A stretch of 14,048 nt of DNA from FEN-727 sp036508635 (GTDB taxonomy: Bacteria; Actinomycetota; Geothermincolia; Fen-727; Anoxymicrobiaceae): contig DATCGY010000113.1 in assembly GCA_036508635.1 (NCBI GenBank), positions 1 through 14,048 of the forward strand, read 5' to 3'. Made by a program: the position numbers and the translations under genes. This document shows, in pieces, positions 1-7,226 of this stretch (position 1 is the first letter of the stretch; every line of letters begins with the position of its first letter). The notes below the pieces were generated by a model that made no database searches, was not told where the DNA came from, and saw only the letters and a program-made list of their open reading frames with translations.

Positions 1-206
1 CCCGTGCCGCACCCGATATCAAGGACATCTTCGCCGGGGACGACCAGTGCGAGCTCCATGACCATCCGCCACAACCGCATGTCCAGGCCGAAGCTCAGGT
101 TGAATCCCAGGTCGTAAAGTCGCGAGTGGCTCAGGGTTATCCCGCTCGTCAAGGGAGTCGTATCTCCGGAGCCCTGCCCGTGCCGCATTCCATGGTGGTG
201 AGGCAT
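1..206 (-). CDS. SAM-dependent methyltransferase, class I (partial, 3' end beyond window)
   Basis: The gene starts with ATG at 206 and reads leftward off the window, giving 68 full codons. The start has a good ribosome binding site (GGGAGGTG, about 10 bases upstream). The last residues read VLDIGCGTG, which is motif I (the glycine-rich SAM-binding loop) of class I methyltransferases, at about residues 61-69. It is preceded by the YDLGFNLSFGLDMRLWR stretch, similar to the segment before motif I in UbiE/MenG-like enzymes. The first 15 residues are rich in histidine and glycine. The substrate cannot be told because everything after motif I is missing. The gene lies 101 bases downstream of the small zinc-ribbon gene on the same strand and may be cotranscribed with it. 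I am sure of the fold and unsure of the subfamily. Confidence 0.8.
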   Translation of the reverse strand, partial: MPHHHGMRHGQGSGDTTPLTSGITLSHSRLYDLGFNLSFGLDMRLWRMVMELALVVPGEDVLDIGCGT

Positions 207-257
207 CCCCGTTCACACCTCCCGAAAACAGGCGGTTTTGGCCGCATGAGAAGCGGA

Positions 258-279
258 GACCCGGCCGCGTGGCCGGGTC
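258..279 (-). terminator. Perfect GC-rich hairpin after the zinc-ribbon gene, possible terminator
   Basis: GACCCGGCC at 258-266 pairs perfectly with GGCCGGGTC at 271-279 across a four-base loop. It lies 28 bases past the stop of the zinc-ribbon gene on the minus strand. The bases after the stem are pyrimidine-rich (TCCGCTTCTC) but contain no real T-run, so intrinsic termination would be weak. It could instead be an RNA-stabilising hairpin or part of the methyltransferase leader. Confidence 0.35.
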
Positions 280-307
280 CCTCTAGGATCACTTATACGT
301 AAAAAGA

Positions 308-454
308 CTAGGCCTTCCCCACTATCTTGAAGATCTTGGTGCCACACTTCGTACAAGTGCCCTTCATGGCCTTCATCTTGTTCTTCATGATGACTTCTTC
401 TGGATCCTTCATCTCGCGCTTTTCCTTGCACTTTACGCAATAACCTTCCGCCAT
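308..454 (-). CDS. Small zinc-ribbon protein, DUF5679-like
   Basis: This 48-residue protein starts at ATG 454, which has a near-perfect ribosome binding site (AAAGGAGGAG, 1 base before the ATG). The in-frame codons further upstream lack such a site. It carries two CxxC pairs, CVKC at residues 6-9 and CTKC at about 34-37, a typical short zinc ribbon. The lysine- and methionine-rich segment between them (EEVIMKNKMKAMKG) and the ending TKIFKIVG match the DUF5679 family as I remember it, found in Actinobacteria, Chloroflexi and related groups. The function is unknown; a nucleic-acid-binding or structural zinc role is only inference. It is divergent from the LUD gene and followed by a hairpin and the methyltransferase gene. 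Confidence 0.8.
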   Translation of the reverse strand: MAEGYCVKCKEKREMKDPEEVIMKNKMKAMKGTCTKCGTKIFKIVGKA

Positions 455-659
455 GTCTCCTCCTTTATGCCCGGTCCCACGGGGACCGAAGACTCGAGTG
501 CCTGCTTGCGATAATAACCTTGGACCGAATTCTGGTACCACCTCACCGGTAGTTTTTTACAAATAGAGGTTTCGCCGGACCATTGCGTCTGTCCTTCCGG
601 CACCTTTGGATGCCCTCCGTCGGTTATACTTTCAAGAAACACCTCGGAGAGGAGTGAAG
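455..659. promoter_or_regulatory. Divergent intergenic region with candidate promoters and a leader hairpin
   Basis: This region separates two divergently read genes, so it must hold start signals for both. Rightward, TATACT at 625-630 is a good -10 box with its expected start about 23 bases before the LUD ATG; no convincing -35 box is present. Leftward, the minus-strand TATTAT (511-516) is a possible -10 box, also without a clear -35. The leader it would produce contains a perfect 7-bp hairpin with a three-base loop (472-478 with 482-488), sitting about 7 bases upstream of the zinc-ribbon ribosome binding site. No coding sequence is supported here. Confidence 0.3.
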
Positions 660-1310
660 ATGCCCGAGTCTTTCGATCAAATACGGCAGGGTTACTACGA
701 AAGCCGGTGCGAGGCCGCCGTCAAGGCGCTGGATAAACGATGGTTCGACGCTAAGTGGTTCTCTAATTCGGAGCGAGCGGTCGCAGGCATTCTGGACGTC
801 ATCCCCGAAGGTTCGAGAATAGGCGTTGGCGGTTCTGTCACGGTAAGCGAGAGCGGCCTGCTGGAAATGCTCAAGGAAAGAGGCGACACGATCGTCACGC
901 ACAAGCCGGACATGGAATTCGAGAAAAACCTGGAGGCCCGCAAGGAAGCTGTCGCGTGCCCGTACTACCTGTGTTCCAGCAACGCTATCACGATGGAAGG
1001 AGAGTTGCTCAACACGGACGGCGTGGGCAACAGGGCCGCGGGGATGTTCTTCGGACCCGAGACCGTCATCGTGCTCGCTGGAGCGAACAAGCTGGTCGAG
1101 GATCGCGAGGAAGCGTTTTCGAGGGTAAGAAACGTCGCCGCGCCGGCTAACGCACGCAGGGTCGGAGTGAACGTACCGTGCGTCGAGAAAGGGCGTTGCG
1201 TGGATTGCCGCGAACCGGGCAACATCTGCCGGGTAACGACGATCATCATGCGTAAGCCTATGATGACCGATATGAAAGTATATCTCGTGGCTGAACCGCT
1301 CGGGCTCTGA
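660..1310 (+). CDS. LUD-domain protein (LutC/YkgG-like, formerly DUF162) with C-terminal cysteine motif
   Basis: The chosen start is ATG 660, which follows a GAGAGGAG ribosome binding site; an earlier in-frame start lies upstream of the likely -10 box. The product is 216 residues. GVGGSVTVSESG (55-66) and NTDGVGNRAAGMFFGP (118-133) are the conserved glycine-rich segments of the LUD fold, shared with the LutC/YkgG lactate-utilisation proteins. The end carries Cys174, Cys180, Cys183 and Cys190 in a C-x5-C-x2-C-x6-C arrangement, which could bind zinc or an iron-sulfur cluster. Characterised LutC works with LutA and LutB in L-lactate oxidation, but neither partner is in the window, so a role in lactate use cannot be assumed. 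This is the only plus-strand gene; it ends 9 bases from the convergent neighbour. Confidence 0.85.
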   Translation: MPESFDQIRQGYYESRCEAAVKALDKRWFDAKWFSNSERAVAGILDVIPEGSRIGVGGSVTVSESGLLEMLKERGDTIVTHKPDMEFEKNLEARKEAVACPYYLCSSNAITMEGELLNTDGVGNRAAGMFFGPETVIVLAGANKLVEDREEAFSRVRNVAAPANARRVGVNVPCVEKGRCVDCREPGNICRVTTIIMRKPMMTDMKVYLVAEPLGL

Positions 1311-1319
1311 TTGAAAAGC

Positions 1320-2336
1320 TCAGGGAGGGCGGCGGTACCAGTCCACGACCCTGGCAATGGTCGGATAGACATAGCGCACCGCGGAGAGGCTTCGTGCTAT
1401 CTTCTCTGACCTCTCGGGAAGTCTCGGCTCGGCGTCGCGAATCGCGGCGAACCACTCCCTCGGCTCGGCCCTGTTCATGATCCCCTCGAGGCTGTAGATA
1501 CTGACGTCGCGGACTCCTGCCGCCAGGGCGGCCTGGAGTCCGACCAGAAGCTCACCGGGTGATTGGAACACCGGCTCGTTATCGAGAATCCCGGTTCCGG
1601 TCAGCCCCAGCGATACGCCCGCGCGTTCACCGTACTTAGCCCGGAGCTTCAGACAGGAGTCATATATCAACCAGTTCGCGTCCCGGGTGTTGAGGTTCGC
1701 ACCCTGCATCCCCGCCAGCATGGTAACGTAAAGCATCGGGCTCAACATGTCCCAGTCGATACCGGCTGCCGGGGTATCGCTCATATCCTGTATGAGCTCG
1801 TATTCGCCTTCCAGCTCCAGGGCAACCCACGGCATAACCGCTGCCAGCGTCTTTATCCCGCGCTCGCGCACCCAATAGTTCAGTTCGTCCAGAATCGCCT
1901 TGGCTCGATAGTAACGGCCCCGGTCGAGGTTTTCTCGCGCCGCGCTGACGGCGCCACGGAGGAGCGCTACTCTTCCCCGTGCGGCGAGGACCGAACTGAG
2001 CTGCTGGATAGGAGGCTCGAGATCGACAGCGATCCGCCCAGGTGCAACCTCGTTCTTCTCTGCCCATTCGACGAGGTGTCTGACCATTGCCGCATATTCA
2101 TCGACGTTGCGCTCTCCCGGGAAATAGCCCTGCTCTTTCTCCATGAGAGGCCAGTATGTCAGTTCGATTCCGGCATCGAGGAGCTTCCTGAACGCGTTCG
2201 CGTTCTTCTTCGTGAGGGAAACGGGATAGACAGCGACCGCTACCCCCGCCTTAAACTCCTTCAACAGCGGAAACGCCGACTCCACGATCTCCCGAGGCTC
2301 CATCACCTCCGCCCAAAACCTCAATTCATATTTCAT
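1320..2336 (-). CDS. Hypothetical protein, probable TIM-barrel (glycoside-hydrolase-like) fold
   Basis: This is a full-length 338-residue gene starting at ATG 2336, with GGTGAGG about 4 bases upstream. I do not recognise the family with certainty. It has no signal peptide and no membrane segment, so it should be cytoplasmic. Regularly spaced hydrophobic strands suggest a TIM barrel, several ending in acidic residues: GVAVAVYPVS (31-40), GIELTYWPLM (56-65), IAVDLEPP (102-109, with Asp105 and Glu107), MLSPMLYVTML (197-207) and VSIYSLEG (278-285, with Glu284). Acidic residues at strand ends recall the active sites of glycoside hydrolases, but this is structural inference only. It lies downstream of ftsY on the same strand, separated by the repeat cluster, so it may not belong to the ftsY operon. 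It converges with the LUD gene. Confidence 0.7.
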   Translation of the reverse strand: MKYELRFWAEVMEPREIVESAFPLLKEFKAGVAVAVYPVSLTKKNANAFRKLLDAGIELTYWPLMEKEQGYFPGERNVDEYAAMVRHLVEWAEKNEVAPGRIAVDLEPPIQQLSSVLAARGRVALLRGAVSAARENLDRGRYYRAKAILDELNYWVRERGIKTLAAVMPWVALELEGEYELIQDMSDTPAAGIDWDMLSPMLYVTMLAGMQGANLNTRDANWLIYDSCLKLRAKYGERAGVSLGLTGTGILDNEPVFQSPGELLVGLQAALAAGVRDVSIYSLEGIMNRAEPREWFAAIRDAEPRLPERSEKIARSLSAVRYVYPTIARVVDWYRRPP

Positions 2337-2365
2337 TCCGCCTCACCTGCTCAAACAATCTTGAA

Positions 2366-2563
2366 AAAAAGTGGGGTCATATCTTGAAGATCGCGTCAGG
2401 TCTGTTTTTCTCAAGTCATAAGCGTGTGATTGAGCTGATGGGGTCAGGTCTTTCTTTTCAAGTGGGAAATAGATCACACAGGTTGCGGATTGAAAAAAAA
2501 GACCTGACCCCATCTTCCTGACCCCCGATGAGACTTGAAAAAACAGATCTGACCCCACTTTTT
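2366..2563. repeat. Cluster of inverted GGGGTCAG-type repeats, REP-like or miniature mobile element
   Basis: Six full or partial copies of a unit close to GTGGGGTCAGRTCT followed by a T-run and TCAAGT occupy the gap between ftsY and the 338-residue gene. Three copies read rightward (about 2371-2388, 2395-2417, 2437-2461) and three leftward (2490-2514, 2517-2530, 2533-2563), so the block is roughly a nested palindrome. The outermost 19 bases (2366-2384 and 2545-2563) are inverted copies with one mismatch. A further short inverted pair, GTGTGAT (2424-2430) and ATCACAC (2473-2479), flanks the middle copy. No transposase gene is present. From memory, similar GGGGTCAG motifs occur as dispersed intergenic repeats in several phyla near REP-associated (Y1/IS200-like) transposases; linking this block to them is inference. 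The block begins 8 bases past the ftsY stop. Confidence 0.8.
2437..2514. repeat. Inner 25-bp inverted repeat (24/25 match) with 28-base loop
   Basis: Positions 2437-2461 and 2490-2514 are inverted copies that differ at a single base within the T/A-run. The transcript could form a long stem with a 28-base loop. It lies downstream of ftsY and could slow, terminate or stabilise the ftsY message. On the minus strand the run of eight T's is inside the first arm of the stem rather than after the stem, so it is not a standard intrinsic terminator. Confidence 0.85.
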
Positions 2564-2570
2564 GAAGGTG

Positions 2571-3758
2571 TTAGAAGAGGGCATGGGCGTATTCTTGGGG
2601 GTTGAAGGGACGGAGGTCGGCCATGCCTTCGCCGACGCCGATGTAGGCGACGGGGATGCCGAGCTCGCGGCCTATGGCCATGACGATGCCGCCTTTGGCG
2701 CTTCCGTCCATCTTTGTGAGGGCGATAGAACCGATATCGAGAGCTTCGCCGAAGATGCGGGCCTGGGTGACGCCGTTCTGACCGGTGGTTGCGTCGATGA
2801 CGATTATGGCTTCGGGACCGGTCTCCAGTTGCCGGTCGGCGACTCTCCACATCTTGTTGAGCTCATCCATCAGATTCTTCTTGGTGTGAAGCCTCCCCGC
2901 CGTATCGACGATCACCACGTCGATACCTTTGGCCTGGGCGCTCTCTATCGCGTCAAACACGACAGCGGCAGGGTCTCCTCCGAGCTTGTGCCGGACTACC
3001 GGCGAACCGACTCGGTGCGCCCACATCTCCATCTGCTCGATGCCCGCCGCGCGGAACGTGTCGGCGGCGGCGAAGAGCACCGCCTTGCCCTGTTGTTTGA
3101 GCTGCCAGCCTATCTTGGCGGAGGTCGTGGTCTTACCAACGCCATTCACTCCTACCACGAAGAGGACGTGCGGCTTCTCGGCCGGTGGCTCGGGAACGGT
3201 CCCGAACGATTCAAGCATGTCAGCGACCTCTTCGCGGAAAACCTGCTTCAGGCCTTCGAGGTCCTTCACGCCTTCCTTGAGAATGCGCTTGCGGGACCGC
3301 TCGACTATCTCGGTCGCGCACATGACCCCGGTATCAGCGGCGATGAACGCCTCCTCGGCATCGTCCCAGAACTCGGGATCGATAGCCCTGCGCGTTGCGG
3401 CCTTGGCAAACGGCTTGGAGAGGACTTTGCGGGATCGGAAGAACCCTCGCCTGTATTTCTTTTCTTCCTCTTCCTCCTCGCCTTCACCTTCGGCTTCCTC
3501 GTATTCGAACTCTTCTTCAGGCTCTTCTTCGAGCTCTTCGCCGGTTTCGACGAATTCGAGGAATATGACGTCTTCGCCAGTTGGCTCAGCCGGGCCTGCG
3601 AGACCGGGCTCAAGAAGGTCGAGACTCGGCTCGAGTTCGGATGACGGCTCGAGTTCGGATGAGGGTTCGGGCTCTTCGGAAGAAGATTCGCGTGCCAGTT
3701 TCTTCTGTTCTTTGCGCTCTTTGCGGGGGCGCTTCTTTCTTGGGTTGGCCGCCGTCAT
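2571..3758 (-). CDS. ftsY: Signal recognition particle receptor FtsY
   Basis: FtsY is the GTPase that docks the signal recognition particle and its ribosome at the inner face of the membrane for cotranslational insertion. The 395-residue product has a basic start (residues 1-22), a very acidic A domain (about 23-100) and an NG domain. GTPase motifs are complete: GVNGVGKTTT (203-212), AADTFRAAGIEQ (231-242, where many members have Ala for Gly239), DTAGR (285-289), TKMDGSAKGG (348-357) and GVGEGMADLRPF (374-385). The ending NPQEYAHALF is a normal FtsY C-terminus. The ATG at 3758 directly follows the smc stop codon with no spare base, and AGAGGTC inside the end of smc is the ribosome binding site, so the two are probably translationally coupled. 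A repeat cluster starts 8 bases after the stop. Confidence 0.98.
   Translation of the reverse strand: MTAANPRKKRPRKERKEQKKLARESSSEEPEPSSELEPSSELEPSLDLLEPGLAGPAEPTGEDVIFLEFVETGEELEEEPEEEFEYEEAEGEGEEEEEEKKYRRGFFRSRKVLSKPFAKAATRRAIDPEFWDDAEEAFIAADTGVMCATEIVERSRKRILKEGVKDLEGLKQVFREEVADMLESFGTVPEPPAEKPHVLFVVGVNGVGKTTTSAKIGWQLKQQGKAVLFAAADTFRAAGIEQMEMWAHRVGSPVVRHKLGGDPAAVVFDAIESAQAKGIDVVIVDTAGRLHTKKNLMDELNKMWRVADRQLETGPEAIIVIDATTGQNGVTQARIFGEALDIGSIALTKMDGSAKGGIVMAIGRELGIPVAYIGVGEGMADLRPFNPQEYAHALF
3628..3663 (-). repeat. 18-bp tandem repeat inside the ftsY acidic domain
   Basis: Two 18-base copies (3628-3645 and 3646-3663) differ only in the last base, and a degraded third copy follows. They encode the repeated SSELEP segment at about residues 33-45 of FtsY. 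The A domain of FtsY tolerates length change, so this is probably replication slippage in a disordered region. Confidence 0.75.
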
Positions 3759-6700
3759 CTAGATCGCGACCTCTTCGAGCTTCTGCGAGACAACCCGGGA
3801 GACGCCGTCCTCTTGCATCGTGACGCCGTAGAGGATATCGGCTATCTCCATCGACCTCTTCTGGTGCGTTATGAGTATGAGCTGCGACTCGCTCTTGAAC
3901 TGCTTTACCATGTCGAGGAAGCGATGCAGGTTAACGTCGTCGAGCGCTGCCTCGACCTCATCGAGGAAATAGAACGGGCTGGGCCGTACCCTGAACAGGG
4001 CAAAGAAGAACCCAAGCGCCGTCAGGGAGGTCTCACCTCCGGAGAGCAGCGATATGCGCCTGAGCTTCTTGCCCTCGGGTTGGGCGAGTATCTCGACTCC
4101 GGTGTTCAGGGGATCCTCGGGGTCCGTCATCACGAGCTCGGCGCTCCCGTTCGGGAAAAGCGTCGAAAAGATATCTTTGAAATGCCCGTTGATCAGAGCG
4201 AGCGTCTGAACGAACTTGTCCTCGATCTCTTTGTCGATCTGCCTGACGACCCTCCTCAATTGGGTCTTCGATTTCTCGATGTCGTCGAGCTGGGTCTTGA
4301 GAAAGTCAAAACGCTGCTCCAGCGCCTCTCGCTCAGTGATCGCCTCAGGGTTTACCGGGCCAATGTGCTCAAGGCGTGATTCGAGCTTCTCGACTTTCTC
4401 CTCGAGCTCCGGTGTCGGCTCCTCCTCCGGGTGCTGTTTCAGCGCGAATTCTATGGGCACCTTGTGGCCATCGACTATCCTGGTGACGAGCTGCTCGACC
4501 CTTATCTTGAGCTCCGCCCTGGAGAGGTCCTCGGTGTGGACCTGGTCCCGCAACTCCTCGTGACGGTCCTGGAGCTTACCGACCTCGTCGCGGAGCGTCC
4601 TCAGGGTCCGGGCTTCTTCCTCGGATTTGACCGCTCCCTCATCGAGCTGCTGACGGACCTTCTCCCTCAACTCTCGGACCTGGCCCACTAATCTGCGGTT
4701 AAGCTCAACCAGGCGCTTGATGACCGCCTCTGAGGCCTCTTCCAGGCCACCGGTGTCTTCACGCGCCGCGTCGGCGGCGGCTTTGAGCTCGCGCTCGCGA
4801 GCGAGCCCCGATTCGAACTCGCGCTGCGCCGTCACCAGACGGGCAGCCGTCGATGACGAACGACCCGCCACCTCGCGACGCTCGCTCTCGGCATCCTCGA
4901 GATGTCCTCTTGTCTCGACCTCAAGGGCCTTTTGCTCCTCGATGCGCGCGGAGAGCCCGCCAAGGTCGGCCTCGCTTCCAGGCTCGGCATCGTCCGCGCA
5001 GCTCAACTGCTCGATATCCCTCTTGACCGCCGTAATGCGGTGTACTAGTGAATCAAGGGTACCGGCGTGCCCGGCAAGCCCCGCTGTTGAATCGTCCAGC
5101 CTGGACCAGGCTTCTTTTATCTTGCCCTTCAGCGTCGCGCGGCGCTTTTCGGCGGCCTGCAGTTCGAGCTCCAACGCATCCATGCGCCAGCGGGAAGCCT
5201 GAAGCTCGTCCTCGGTCTTCTCCCTTCGCGACGCGTTCAATTCCAGGTGTACCGGGTTGACATCGGCGCTTCCACCCTTGATGAGGGCTCCACCCGAGAT
5301 GGCATCGCCGTCGGGTGATAGAAAAAGCAGGTGTGGATACTCGTACGCCAGCTCGAAAGCCGCCTTGACGTCGGTGGCAATGAAGACCCTGTCGAGGAGA
5401 GTGTCCAGCGCGGAATCGAACCACTCGGGCGCGCTTACAACATCCCTCGCCCGGACGGTCCCCGGAGGTACAAGGACCTCGACGTCCTGCCCGATCTCAC
5501 GGGCATCCGAGTGCCGGAAGAAGAGCGACTGTCCCAGCCCCTTGTCCTTGAGGTACTTGATCGCCTGCATTATCGCTTCGCCGTCACGAGCTATCAGGCC
5601 GAAAGCCCACGGTCCGAGGAAGCTCATTATCGCCATTTCATGTTCCGGGTCTATCTTCAGGCTCTCGGCAAGCATGCCGCCGAGACCTCCTCCGGTGGGG
5701 TCGGAATTCTTGAGGGCGGCTATGGTGTTGATTGTCTCCCATGTGTGCGTCTCTAGCCTCACCAGCAGCTCCAGGGTAGCCGCGAAACCGGCCTGTTCAC
5801 GCTCGCATGCGCGCAAGCCGTCCTCGACCCCCTGGCTGGCTCTCTCGATGTCTTCGAGCTCGGCCTCCAGAGAAGCCAATTCCTCGAGCTGCGCGGCCCG
5901 CGTTTCCTCGAGGCTCGCGATCTCGGACGCGACCGTCGCGCTCTCGTTCTCGAGGGTCGTCAGCATCTCGCGCTTTTCCTCGAGGAGCACGGAGCCGGCG
6001 GCGCCAAAACCGCTCTCGGCTGCCATGAGGACCTCGTGCCTGGCCTCGAGCGCGGCGACTTTTCTCGTCGCTTCGCCCAGGCACATATTGAGCTCGGAGA
6101 CACGTTCTACAAGCTGTGCCTCGCGTTTGAGCAGCTCGTGTGATTCGTTTTCGAGAGCCTGCTTCATCTCCCGCACCTCGCGGTTGGAGCTCTCGAGCCT
6201 TGCGATCTCTTCGGGGTCCGGCGCAGGAACGCTCGCTACCGTGCGCCTGCTTTTCTCGCCCCATACCGTGAGCATCGCTTTGAGCCGTTCGTGCATGGAG
6301 ACAAGGGAATAGAGGCTCTCGCGGAGCCCCGCTTCCTTCTCGCGCCAGCCCGACTGCCGCTCTTCGAGGCCGAGGGCCGCGCGCGCTTTTTCCGCGAGCT
6401 CGGCGTCGAGTGCCTCGAGCTTCTTGCCTCGCTCGCCCTGGATGTCCTGGTGCTGCTGCCAGTCCTTCTGCATCGTACGCAGGCGCGCAACATCGAGCCT
6501 CAACTGCGAATCAGCCAGCTCAAGTATCAACGTCTGGTACTTCTCGAGCCTGCCGGCCTGCTGCTGGAGCGGCCTCAACTGGCGCCTGACCTCGCGCATA
6601 ACGTCGTTGGTCCGCACGAGCTCTTCCTCCATGCGGGTAAGCCTGCGTAGAGCCTTCTCGCGGCGGCGCCGGTACTTGAGGAGACCTCCCGCTTCTTCGA

Positions 6701-7181
6701 CGTAGTCGCGGCGTTCCTCGGGACGGCACGTCAGGACCTCGTCGAGCTGTCCCTGGCTTATCACGGAGTTTAGCGTGCGCCCGACCCCCGCGTCGGAGAG
6801 GAGCTCCTGGATATCCAGCAACCGGCACGAGTTGTTATTGAGCCTGTACTCGCTGTCCCCGCCCCTGACAACGTTTCTGGATACTGTGATCTCGGAGTAC
6901 TCGAGCGGGAAGATGTTGTTGGAATTGTCGAGCGTCAGCGTGACCTCAGCCAGGTTTACGGGCTTGAGGCTGGCGCTCCCGGAAAAGATGATGTCCTCCA
7001 TGCGGTTCCCTCGTAGCGAGGTCGGGCTCTGTTCCCCCAGCACCCACATGACGGCATCAGCGATGTTGCTCTTTCCTGACCCGTTGGGCCCTACGATTAT
7101 TGTGACGCCCGGCTGAAACTCGAGGATGGTCTTCCGGGCAAAAGACTTGAACCCCTTAATGGTAAGCGACCTCAGGTACAA
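3759..7181 (-). CDS. smc: Chromosome segregation protein SMC
   Basis: SMC is the ATPase that, with ScpA and ScpB, condenses and separates bacterial chromosomes. The 1140-residue product has every expected part: an N-terminal head with Walker A GPNGSGKSN (31-39) and Q-loop ISQGQ (141-145); a coiled coil (about 170-490); a hinge (about 494-640) opening with GGGLGGMLAE and closing with GGALIKGGS; a returning coiled coil; and the C-terminal head with signature LSGGE (1046-1050) and Walker B FYFLDE (about 1070-1075). The residues after LSGGE are Thr-Ser, where Lys-Ala or similar is commoner. The start is TTG 7181, preceded by AGGGGG; MYLRSLTIKGFKSF is the standard SMC beginning and no in-frame ATG fits. 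It follows the ROK gene by 45 bases and abuts ftsY. No scpA or scpB is in the window. Confidence 0.98.
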   Translation of the reverse strand: MYLRSLTIKGFKSFARKTILEFQPGVTIIVGPNGSGKSNIADAVMWVLGEQSPTSLRGNRMEDIIFSGSASLKPVNLAEVTLTLDNSNNIFPLEYSEITVSRNVVRGGDSEYRLNNNSCRLLDIQELLSDAGVGRTLNSVISQGQLDEVLTCRPEERRDYVEEAGGLLKYRRRREKALRRLTRMEEELVRTNDVMREVRRQLRPLQQQAGRLEKYQTLILELADSQLRLDVARLRTMQKDWQQHQDIQGERGKKLEALDAELAEKARAALGLEERQSGWREKEAGLRESLYSLVSMHERLKAMLTVWGEKSRRTVASVPAPDPEEIARLESSNREVREMKQALENESHELLKREAQLVERVSELNMCLGEATRKVAALEARHEVLMAAESGFGAAGSVLLEEKREMLTTLENESATVASEIASLEETRAAQLEELASLEAELEDIERASQGVEDGLRACEREQAGFAATLELLVRLETHTWETINTIAALKNSDPTGGGLGGMLAESLKIDPEHEMAIMSFLGPWAFGLIARDGEAIMQAIKYLKDKGLGQSLFFRHSDAREIGQDVEVLVPPGTVRARDVVSAPEWFDSALDTLLDRVFIATDVKAAFELAYEYPHLLFLSPDGDAISGGALIKGGSADVNPVHLELNASRREKTEDELQASRWRMDALELELQAAEKRRATLKGKIKEAWSRLDDSTAGLAGHAGTLDSLVHRITAVKRDIEQLSCADDAEPGSEADLGGLSARIEEQKALEVETRGHLEDAESERREVAGRSSSTAARLVTAQREFESGLARERELKAAADAAREDTGGLEEASEAVIKRLVELNRRLVGQVRELREKVRQQLDEGAVKSEEEARTLRTLRDEVGKLQDRHEELRDQVHTEDLSRAELKIRVEQLVTRIVDGHKVPIEFALKQHPEEEPTPELEEKVEKLESRLEHIGPVNPEAITEREALEQRFDFLKTQLDDIEKSKTQLRRVVRQIDKEIEDKFVQTLALINGHFKDIFSTLFPNGSAELVMTDPEDPLNTGVEILAQPEGKKLRRISLLSGGETSLTALGFFFALFRVRPSPFYFLDEVEAALDDVNLHRFLDMVKQFKSESQLILITHQKRSMEIADILYGVTMQEDGVSRVVSQKLEEVAI

Positions 7182-7226
7182 CTTTTCCCCCTGGCGGCGG
7201 CCAGACAGTGATAAAACATTTCGATA

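Noticed and set aside
1563..2387. Plus-strand open frame of 274 codons
   Set aside because: It lies opposite the 338-residue gene, has no good ribosome binding site and no recognisable motif, and the minus-strand frame has a better start and a protein-like composition.
2366..2563. CRISPR array
   Set aside because: The repeats occur in both directions, vary in length and have no regular unique spacers; no cas gene is near.
2562..3644. Plus-strand open frame of 360 codons
   Set aside because: It is antisense to the unmistakable ftsY gene, has no family motif, and is open because of the high GC and glutamate-rich coding of ftsY.
5257..6312. Plus-strand serine-rich open frame of 351 codons
   Set aside because: It is antisense to the smc coiled coil; the serine/arginine-rich low-complexity product is a typical shadow.
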